A DNA stretch of 19,847 bases from Thermotogae bacterium. GTDB lineage: Bacteria > Thermotogota > Thermotogae > UBA12178. Under the pieces are notes generated by a model. The model did no database searches. It saw only the letters and a program-made list of their open reading frames with translations, and was not told the DNA's origin. Of this stretch, positions 14,368-19,847 are shown in pieces. Each line of letters opens with the position of its first letter. Position 1 is the first letter of the stretch. Position numbers and translations under genes: made by a program. The stretch is from NCBI GenBank assembly GCA_003641795.1, contig QNAP01000007.1, positions 1 to 19,847 of the forward strand, in the 5' to 3' direction.

Positions 14368-15389
14368 GCAGACTCACCCTCTCTTTGAACCGCGATGGCG
14401 GCCTCGAGTTTGTCAACATGCCAGCAAGCACTGAAATGGCCTGGCGCCACCTCTTCCAAAGGAGGTTCTTCGACACGACATTTGTCGGTGGCGAGTTCAC
14501 ATCTGGTATGAAAACGACAACCTTCTGGAAAGTGGAGTGCGTCCGGCACGGTACCAGGTATGGCGTTGAGTCGTTCATACTCCACGTCGAGCCTCGGTAT
14601 GGAGTTCATAAGACCCCAGGTGTAGGGGTGCTTCGGGTTTTTAAAGAGCTCACGCACTCCGGCATACTCCATAGCCTTTCCAGCGTACATCACCAAGACT
14701 CGATCCGACACCTCTGCTATTACCCCGAGATCGTGGGTGATCATGATGATGGACATACCGTACTCGTTCTGAAGCTGCTTCATCAACTCGAGTATCTGAG
14801 CCTGTATGGTCACGTCAAGGGCTGTTGTAGGTTCGTCCGCAATCAATATTGAGGGATTGCACGAAAGTGACATGGCTATCATGGCACGTTGTCTCATTCC
14901 GCCGCTAAGCTCGTGAGGATATTCGTCCACCCGTTTTTCAGGCTCGGGTATGCCCACCTTCCTCAACATCTCTATGGATAGCTTACGTGCTTCATCTTTC
15001 GGAAGTTTTTGATGCAGCATGATAGCCTCCATTATTTGATCTCCTATGGTATAAACAGGGTTCAGTGCTGTCATGGGTTCCTGGAAGATCATGGCGATTT
15101 CATTCCCTCTAATCTTCCGCATCTCGTCCTCACTGAGTTCCAGCAGATTCTTGCCTTTGTAAACGATCTGACCGCTTTCGATCTTGCCTTTTTCGTCCAA
15201 GAGCCTGAGGATTGAAAGCGAAGTTACGGACTTCCCGCATCCGGATTCTCCCACGATACCCAGTGTTTCACCCTCGTAGACTTCGAAGTTCACACCGTCG
15301 ACGGCCTTAACGATACCGTCTTCTGTATAGAAGTACGTACGAAGATCTTTCACCTGGAGTATTGGTTTCTTCTCACTCAATGCGCTCAC
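14364..15389 (-). CDS. Oligopeptide/dipeptide-type ABC transporter ATP-binding protein (OppD/DppD-like)
   Basis: A 341-aa ATPase partner of the OppF-like subunit. Walker A GESGCGKS is at 47-54, Q-loop Q103 in IFQEPMTALNPVYT, signature LSGGMRQR at 161-168, Walker B ILIADE at 181-186 and switch histidine H219. The C-terminal oligo_HPY-type extension carries C291, C297, C304 and C322 (C-x5-C-x6-C-x17-C), the same possible cluster pattern as the partner. The GTG start at 15389 is 4 nt after the permease stop; AGGAT lies upstream. A TTG three codons later has AGGGTGAG before it and is an alternative start. Confidence 0.95.
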   Translation of the reverse strand: MSALSEKKPILQVKDLRTYFYTEDGIVKAVDGVNFEVYEGETLGIVGESGCGKSVTSLSILRLLDEKGKIESGQIVYKGKNLLELSEDEMRKIRGNEIAMIFQEPMTALNPVYTIGDQIMEAIMLHQKLPKDEARKLSIEMLRKVGIPEPEKRVDEYPHELSGGMRQRAMIAMSLSCNPSILIADEPTTALDVTIQAQILELMKQLQNEYGMSIIMITHDLGVIAEVSDRVLVMYAGKAMEYAGVRELFKNPKHPYTWGLMNSIPRLDVEYERLNAIPGTVPDALHFPEGCRFHTRCELATDKCRVEEPPLEEVAPGHFSACWHVDKLEAAIAVQREGESA

Positions 15390-15393
15390 CCTT

Positions 15394-16281
15394 TCATATC
15401 CTCAATCTTGGATCAAAGATGTCCCTCAAGGTGTCACCTATGAGATTCCAAGCCAACACGAAGAGCACCATGGCTGTGCCGGGAAAGACGATCGTATACC
15501 AGTATTTCAGCGCTTCACCATGTGCTCCGAGCATCCAGTTGCGCGCGTAGTTCAGTATGGCACCCCAGTCCGAGTAACCTTGCGGGGCGCCGAGCCCCAA
15601 AAAACTCAAGATGGCCGCCGTTATGACCAGCGATCCCATGCGCATGGAAGCCTGTATGAGAACGGGAAAGATAGTATTTGGAAGCAGGTGCTTCACGATG
15701 ATACCGGGGGTACTCACACCAATGGCTTTAGCTGCGAGAACGTACTGTTCTTCTTTCGCTTGAAGGATGTTTCCACGTATCAATCTGGCCGTGCCCATCC
15801 AGCCAAAAACGATCATCGCGATCATCACTTTATCGAGTCCCGTCCCCAAAAGTGTTGTCAAAACTATAGCAGCGATCAGAAATGGGATCGAAAGGAAAAT
15901 ATCGGTAATTCGCATGAGTATCTCGTCTATCCATCCACCATAATAAGCCGATATGGAACCTATGAAAAGTCCTATCAATGTGGAGACTCCCGTCACGATA
16001 AGACCTATTCTGAAAGCCGTTCTTGTTCCCCAAACAACTCCGTAAAATATGTCACGTCTCTCGCTGACGCCAAAGGGATGTTCCTTAGACGGAGGCTGAG
16101 GATCGGGACTCCACGTTACGATGGGCATCATGTAGGGTTCATACTTGTTCGACGGTTGAGGGGGCGCTATCACAGGAGCAAAAATGGCTACAAAGATGAA
16201 AAAAAACAGCAAAGCTAAACCCAAAACACCCGAAGGATTTCTGAAGAACTTCTTCAGCATGCGCTTGTACTCTTTTTCCAT
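15394..16281 (-). CDS. Oligopeptide/dipeptide-type ABC transporter permease (OppC/DppC-like)
   Basis: About 295 aa. One N-terminal membrane helix follows a basic tail (KKFFRNPSG, then GLALLFFFIFVAIFAPVIAP), a periplasmic segment follows, and then five more helices in the BPD_transp_1 region. The cytoplasmic coupling (EAA) loop is visible as VLAAKAIGVSTPGIIVKHLLPN. The C-terminus GDTLRDIFDPRLRI is typical of DppC/OppC. I prefer ATG 16281, which has GAGGTG six bases upstream. Translation from GTG 16290 or ATG 16287 is possible and would add two or three residues. It heterodimerises with the OppB-like permease encoded just upstream. Confidence 0.94.
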   Translation of the reverse strand: MEKEYKRMLKKFFRNPSGVLGLALLFFFIFVAIFAPVIAPPQPSNKYEPYMMPIVTWSPDPQPPSKEHPFGVSERRDIFYGVVWGTRTAFRIGLIVTGVSTLIGLFIGSISAYYGGWIDEILMRITDIFLSIPFLIAAIVLTTLLGTGLDKVMIAMIVFGWMGTARLIRGNILQAKEEQYVLAAKAIGVSTPGIIVKHLLPNTIFPVLIQASMRMGSLVITAAILSFLGLGAPQGYSDWGAILNYARNWMLGAHGEALKYWYTIVFPGTAMVLFVLAWNLIGDTLRDIFDPRLRI

Positions 16282-16291
16282 GTCCATCACC

Positions 16292-17329
16292 TCATGTCAG
16301 TCGAATTCTTGGATCGATTATGGCGTAAAGTATGTCGATAATCAGGTTTCCCAGAACGAGGATGGTTGAATAAAAGAGAACCCCGCCCATGACCGATGCG
16401 TAGTCCAATTGCGTCGCAGCCGTAGCGACGAAACTCCCTATCCCGGTCCTGTTAAAAACTGCTTCCACTATGACAGTTCCTGAAAGCAAGCCTATTATCA
16501 TGGCACCAGCCACGGTGGTAACAGGAATCATAGCGTTTCTCCGAGCATGCTTGTTGATGACAGTTCGCTCGTCCAATCCCTTGGCTCTGGCGGTTCTGAC
16601 ATAATCCTTTCTGAGCACCTCCAACATGCTGCTTCTGGTGATACGTAGCAGGTATGCCCACCAGAGCCAGGATATGGTGAGTATGGGACCTACCAAGTGT
16701 CTGAGACAGTCCAGAAATACTCCGAACTGCCCGTTTAGCAACGCGTCTATGCTGGGTAATCCTGTTATATGTTTGAAAGCAGAAGATTTGAAGATCTCCT
16801 CGGCCCACAGGCTCATATTACCCGGTGGAAACCATCCAAGGACGCTGTAAAAGATCATCAACACGAAAAGACCGAAGACAAAGTCAGGGAAAGACCAACC
16901 AACGATGGCAAAGATTCGAATGAAGTGGTCCACAGGCGAGTTATGTCGCACAGCAGCCGCCACACCGAGCCAGATACCAACTCCCACAACTGGAACAAGA
17001 GCGTAAAGCGCCAACTCTACGGTGAACGGTATGCGTTTTGCCATAGCACTCGCTACGGGCTCTTTCCCCACCAAGGACCAGCCGAGATCGCCTCTGAGCA
17101 CGCTGGAGATCCACTTTCCATATCTCACGATCAGGGGATCGTTGAGACCGTATTTGTCTTTGAAGCGCTCCATCTCCTCAGGACTTAGCTTCTCCGCGAG
17201 ATTCGGATTGATGTATGCACTCAACAATTTATCGGGCCCCAGCATTTGGAAAAGCCCGAAGACGATCAAAGTGATACCAAAGAGTACCAGCGGCAGCAAC
17301 AAGAGTCTTCGTATGATGTAGGCTGTCAA
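16292..17329 (-). CDS. Oligopeptide/dipeptide-type ABC transporter permease (OppB/DppB-like)
   Basis: About 345 aa with six predicted membrane helices, starting AYIIRRLLLLPLVLFGITL, the usual DppB/OppB opening. The periplasmic loop after helix 1 includes a long segment (about residues 30-95). The coupling loop reads RTARAKGLDERTVINKHARRNAMIPV-like around residues 205-230. The ending LIIDILYAIIDPRIRL is characteristic. The start is TTG at 17329 with GGAGGTGAC ahead of it. The open frame continues to 17380, but that stretch contains the terminator hairpin and would add an unusual N-terminus. It is the first gene after the intra-operon terminator. Confidence 0.94.
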   Translation of the reverse strand: MTAYIIRRLLLLPLVLFGITLIVFGLFQMLGPDKLLSAYINPNLAEKLSPEEMERFKDKYGLNDPLIVRYGKWISSVLRGDLGWSLVGKEPVASAMAKRIPFTVELALYALVPVVGVGIWLGVAAAVRHNSPVDHFIRIFAIVGWSFPDFVFGLFVLMIFYSVLGWFPPGNMSLWAEEIFKSSAFKHITGLPSIDALLNGQFGVFLDCLRHLVGPILTISWLWWAYLLRITRSSMLEVLRKDYVRTARAKGLDERTVINKHARRNAMIPVTTVAGAMIIGLLSGTVIVEAVFNRTGIGSFVATAATQLDYASVMGGVLFYSTILVLGNLIIDILYAIIDPRIRLT

Positions 17330-17349
17330 ATCTGAGTCACCTCCAGCGG

Positions 17350-17380
17350 CAAAATAAAGCCGGGGAAATTCCCCGGCCAA
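17350..17380 (-). terminator. Rho-independent terminator between binding-protein and permease genes
   Basis: On the - strand a GCCGGGG/CCCCGGC stem (17359-17377, up to 9 bp if the AA/TT pairs form) is followed by TTTATTTT. It lies 23-50 nt after the stop of the binding-protein gene and just ahead of the permease gene. Partial termination here would give high binding protein and lower permease and ATPase, a common arrangement in such operons. Confidence 0.8.
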
Positions 17381-17403
17381 AATTCTACCACAACAGTGCG
17401 ACG

Positions 17404-19236
17404 TTAGAACTCGATGGAATAGGCGTAGTAGTCATCGCCTGGCCTCATCGGGTTATGATACCAACCCTTGAGCCAGCTTCTGTGAACTCGTAAACCCAAC
17501 GGTTGGTAGAGAGCCATGCCTAGTGCGCGACTGTATACCACTTTAGCAACGGATTCGTACATCTCCTGTCTCTTGGCAGGATCGGTTTCGGCAACGGCTT
17601 CTTCGATCACTTGGTTCAAAGTCTTCCCCCCGAGTTCCTCCAAAGGTGTGGTGACGAACTTCTCGTAGTTCTCACCTTGCGAATGACCGTAAACGCCGTT
17701 AGAATGGTAATAGGTGAAGATGAAGTTGTGGGGATCTGGATAGTCTGCCAACCATCCTATGATGAACGCTGGTAGATAACCCTTTCTATAAGTGTCGAGG
17801 TAAGTCGGCCACTGCACGCCCCTGACCTCAATCTTGAACTTCGGATTGAGTTGTTCAATGTAGAACTTCAGCATTTCGGCCGCTGTTTGACGTGCCGAGT
17901 TACCTGTGTTGTAGAGGAGCGTCATCTTGAACCCTTTCTTCCAAAGCTCACCGTTGAAAGCTTTTTTGAACTCTTCACGTGCTTTAAGCAAATTGAACTC
18001 GTACATGGGCAGATCTGGATTGTAGCCTATGAGACCTTCGGGTAGGGCATATGGAACCCTCTTACCAAGCCCTCTCAAAACCTGGAGGATCATGGCGTCG
18101 TAGTTGAAAGCATAGGAGAAAGCTTTTCTCACATGCTCATCACTAAAGAAGTCGGGTGGAATCCCCTCACCGTCGAGTTTGCCGCTACCTATGTACTTAC
18201 TGTCAGACTTGATGGACCAGTTGAAGTGCAATGCTGTAACGCTTATCGTGGGAAGCCCTTTGATAATCTCAATGCCTTCTTTACCCTCGATCTGGCTGAG
18301 GAACTGAGCGGGCACGTAGCAAACATCGCCGTCTCCTTTTTCAAAGAGCGCCCTTCTGGTTGCCCATTCGTCAACTCCCCAGATCACGACTTTCTTGATC
18401 TTGGCAGGCTCCCTCCAGTAGTTTTCGTTGGCTTCAAGCGTGACCTTCTGCTGAGTTCTATCCCATTCGACAAGCTTGTATGGTCCCGTTCCGTTAGCGA
18501 CAGCGTAGAGCGGTGACTTTTCCTTCTGAATGTCGTGGTACTTCCACCAAGTGTCGGCCTTCCCATCCCAACAACCTACTTCGACAGCCCATTCTTTGTC
18601 TAAAACAGCGCTCCAGCTGCTACCTTGAGCGAGTATGGCCATGAACGGTGCGAAGGGCCTTACCAAATGAAAGACCACCGCATCGCCTTCCACTTCGATG
18701 GCAGGATCGATATAGTCAGTGTAGACGGAGACCAGCTTATCCTTGTACTCTGGCTTCGCCTCACCGTTTTCGTCGATCATGTCGCTGTAGGAAACACCGA
18801 ACTTCTCTTCGACAAACCCCTCAAGGGAGTCAATACCGAAAAGCGCTTCCCAGAGCATCCACATGGGTCCTCCAGCAGGATCAAAGATGAGACCGCGTTC
18901 AAAAGAGTATTCCACGTCTTCTGGTGTCAGGTCCCCTCCAAGATGGAATTTAACGCCCTTGCGGATATAGAACTTGTAGGTCTTGCCACCGTCAAGCACT
19001 TCCCACTTTGTGGCCAATCTCGGGACAAAGTCTGTGACACTCTCTCCGTTGTAAGCTATGAGGTTTTCATAGACATTGTAAATGACCTCTCCACTGGCAG
19101 TGTCGTATGCATAGTGTGGATCCATGGTATCAGGCTCGCTTATGGTCAGATCAACCAATGTGGTGGGGTCGCCCTTCACTGCAAATCCAAAGACTGCCAA
19201 TGCCATCAGTGCAACGATTGCCCAAACCTTTCTCAT
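17404..19236 (-). CDS. ABC transporter substrate-binding protein, family 5 (peptide or oligosaccharide)
   Basis: A 610-aa periplasmic binding protein of the DppA/OppA (SBP_bac_5) class. A signal peptide spans residues 1-19 (MRK, hydrophobic core, GFA cleavage site). There is no lipobox cysteine, so it is probably not a lipoprotein. Family features include ISEPDTMDPHYAYDTASGE at the mature N-terminus, FVPRLATKWEVLDGGKTYKF and FHLGGDLTPEDVEYSFERG. At 610 aa it is longer than E. coli OppA (about 543). ATG 19236 has a perfect AGGAGGTG. In Thermotoga many transporters of this class carry oligosaccharides instead of peptides, and no peptidase or glycosidase neighbours decide the matter, so the substrate is open. 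It has its own promoter at 19279-19308 and is followed by a terminator. Confidence 0.95.
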   Translation of the reverse strand: MRKVWAIVALMALAVFGFAVKGDPTTLVDLTISEPDTMDPHYAYDTASGEVIYNVYENLIAYNGESVTDFVPRLATKWEVLDGGKTYKFYIRKGVKFHLGGDLTPEDVEYSFERGLIFDPAGGPMWMLWEALFGIDSLEGFVEEKFGVSYSDMIDENGEAKPEYKDKLVSVYTDYIDPAIEVEGDAVVFHLVRPFAPFMAILAQGSSWSAVLDKEWAVEVGCWDGKADTWWKYHDIQKEKSPLYAVANGTGPYKLVEWDRTQQKVTLEANENYWREPAKIKKVVIWGVDEWATRRALFEKGDGDVCYVPAQFLSQIEGKEGIEIIKGLPTISVTALHFNWSIKSDSKYIGSGKLDGEGIPPDFFSDEHVRKAFSYAFNYDAMILQVLRGLGKRVPYALPEGLIGYNPDLPMYEFNLLKAREEFKKAFNGELWKKGFKMTLLYNTGNSARQTAAEMLKFYIEQLNPKFKIEVRGVQWPTYLDTYRKGYLPAFIIGWLADYPDPHNFIFTYYHSNGVYGHSQGENYEKFVTTPLEELGGKTLNQVIEEAVAETDPAKRQEMYESVAKVVYSRALGMALYQPLGLRVHRSWLKGWYHNPMRPGDDYYAYSIEF

Positions 19237-19278
19237 CCATCACACCTCCTCACTTAAGAAGTATTTCCACCGAATCGT

Positions 19279-19308
19279 ATTTTATCACAAACCCGTCTTT
19301 CGATGCAA
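19279..19308 (-). promoter_or_regulatory. Promoter of the transporter/nadE operon (extended -10)
   Basis: On the - strand TTGCAT (19308-19303), an 18-nt spacer and TAAAAT (19284-19279) form a sigma-70-type promoter. TGA directly before the -10 matches the extended -10 pattern TGn. It lies about 43 nt upstream of the ATG at 19236. No operator-like palindrome is evident in the 5' leader. Confidence 0.6.
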
Positions 19309-19435
19309 ACAACTGAGCATTCCAAGACCACAAATGGATATGGAAATACCCCCAGTTGCTGAAAAATAATGGGGGATAAAGATCTTAGAAGATTGGAAAA
19401 CTGTCTTCGAAAGATATCTCTTCACCACTGATCAA
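19309..19435. other. Intergenic stretch with no gene identified
   Basis: This stretch lies between the promoter of the binding-protein operon and the repeat cluster. It is AT-richer than its surroundings and has no convincing reading frame with a ribosome binding site. The only structure noted is a weak 6-bp stem CCCCCA/TGGGGG (19349-19354 with 19370-19375) with a 15-nt loop, without a T-run. Confidence 0.6.
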
Positions 19436-19604
19436 ATCCCTCACGATCACACAACATCACGAGCGTCAAGACGATATTCTCATCCCACCCTTCTAATTTC
19501 ACATTGCAGAATGCCTGTCTTGCGTAGCGCCGAAGCGAGCACTCGTACAAACGGGCACCGAGCTACACGGATGTAGCAAGTTATTTCTCTCCGCCTCCCT
19601 TAGA
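19436..19604 (+). repeat. 169-bp tandem repeat, unit 1 (partial element)
   Basis: The unit recurs exactly 169 nt downstream at 19605. Its first 30 nt (19436-19465) match 19605-19634 at 27 positions. Its 85-nt segment 19496-19580 matches 19665-19749 at 79 positions, including the hairpin GCTACACGGATGTAGC (19562-19577). After that hairpin the unit breaks off and lacks the second core hairpin and the 3' arm, so it is a truncated copy of the 5' half of the foldback element. Confidence 0.88.
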
Positions 19605-19773
19605 ATCCCACACGATCACACAGCCTCACGAGCGCCGAGTGAACATCTTCCACTCTCCTCCTTGATTTCACATAGCAGAAAGCTTGTCTTGCGTAGCGCC
19701 GAAGCGAGTACTCATACAAACGGGCACCGAGCTACACGGATGTAGCGAGCATGAAGCTGAAACAGGATGTTGA
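19605..19773 (+). repeat. 169-bp tandem repeat, unit 2
   Basis: This is the second tandem unit. It begins with the module 19602-19647, which is also present inverted at 228-273 (42 of 46 identical). It then runs through the 5' arm and first core hairpin of the complete foldback element and grades into its second hairpin. No direct insertion-duplication signature is evident at its borders. Confidence 0.85.
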
Positions 19774-19847
19774 ATCTTCATGAGTGTGCCCGTTTGTGAG
19801 TGTGAGCGAGGAAAAAAGCGAAGCACAACAAGCATTCTGCAATGTGA
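19668..19847 (+). repeat. Foldback element, about 180 nt, right copy
   Basis: The outer arms 19668-19687 and 19828-19847 are complementary at 18 of 20 positions. The inner stem 19716-19727 pairs perfectly with 19786-19797 (12 bp). Two hairpins sit in the core. The first is GCTACA-CGGA-TGTAGC (19731-19746). The second (19750-19782) has base stem CATGAAG/CTTCATG, internal loop CTGA/GAAT and upper stem AACA-GGA-TGTT. The plan and length match the inverted copy at 93-270, with paired substitutions. It has no reading frame of note. The 3' arm 19776-19847 is the repeat that also opens the window. Confidence 0.82.
19776..19847 (+). repeat. 72-nt direct repeat, right copy
   Basis: Direct copy of 1-72 with four differences (68/72). 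It contains the 3' strand of the outer and inner stems and the purine-rich loop strand CGAGGAAAAAAGCGA (19807-19821). It ends exactly at the window edge, as the left copy begins exactly at the other edge. Confidence 0.9.

Noticed and set aside
15520..16218. 232-codon + strand frame opposite the OppC-like permease
   Set aside because: It is antisense to a textbook permease; highly charged shadow sequence without a start signal.
19349..19375. CCCCCA/TGGGGG stem as a terminator
   Set aside because: Only 6 bp with a 15-nt loop and no T-run on either strand.
19436..19847. Possible CRISPR array in the right-hand repeats
   Set aside because: The repeats are 85 nt or longer with a 169-nt period, diverged from each other, present in both orientations and without spacers of uniform size; no cas gene is present.
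19668..19847. attC site, retron msr-msd or IS200/IS605-type end
   Set aside because: All are foldback structures, but no integrase, reverse transcriptase or Y1 transposase gene is in the window, and the arm layout does not match their core sites as I know them.

Overview
The window looks like a chromosomal segment of a thermophilic bacterium of the Thermotogae, perhaps a Pseudothermotoga-like lineage. The evidence is family-level: a 336-nt A-type RNase P RNA next to a DUF2520-panB pair (as I recall in Thermotoga maritima), a DUF4438 protein, Opp/Dpp-type transporter genes, frequent GTG/TTG starts, and almost gapless operons. No phage, IS element, plasmid or CRISPR gene was found. The taxonomic call is inference from gene content; no search was run.

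Layout. Positions 1-417 hold intergenic repeats followed by a candidate promoter for rnpB (418-753). From 777 to 8484 eight genes run on the + strand with little or no space: a Rossmann/DUF2520 protein, panB, a DUF554 membrane protein, an MBL-fold hydrolase, a pseudopilin-like protein, a 1-pyrroline-5-carboxylate dehydrogenase (rocA type), rsmA/ksgA, and a tandem-PAS sigma-54-dependent activator. From 19236 back to 8497 nine genes run on the - strand: a family 5 solute-binding protein, a rho-independent terminator, two permeases and two ATPases of an Opp/Dpp-type ABC transporter, a TIGR03960-like radical SAM protein, nadE, a DUF4438 protein and a membrane-anchored diguanylate cyclase. The two operons converge with 12 nt between stop codons. 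The - operon has a good extended -10 promoter upstream of the binding-protein gene.

How the genes work together. The - operon encodes a complete peptide or oligosaccharide importer, with a terminator after the binding-protein gene that probably keeps the permeases and ATPases at lower expression. It continues into NAD synthesis, an uncharacterised radical SAM enzyme, and c-di-GMP synthesis. The + operon mixes coenzyme A precursor synthesis (PanB with a possible partner reductase), proline/glutamate catabolism, ribosome maturation and regulation. These are probably co-transcribed more than functionally linked.

Most interesting signal. Both ends carry an intergenic repeat family that I cannot assign. 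Two copies, 93-270 (- orientation) and 19668-19847 (+ orientation), are each about 180 nt and fold back on themselves with the same plan: a long outer stem, an inner stem separated by a conserved purine-rich internal loop, and a core with two small hairpins. The two copies differ at paired positions in ways that keep the pairing. The same 72-nt arm opens and closes the window (68/72 identical), and a 169-bp tandem unit lies beside the right copy. This looks like a dispersed structured RNA or ssDNA hairpin element.
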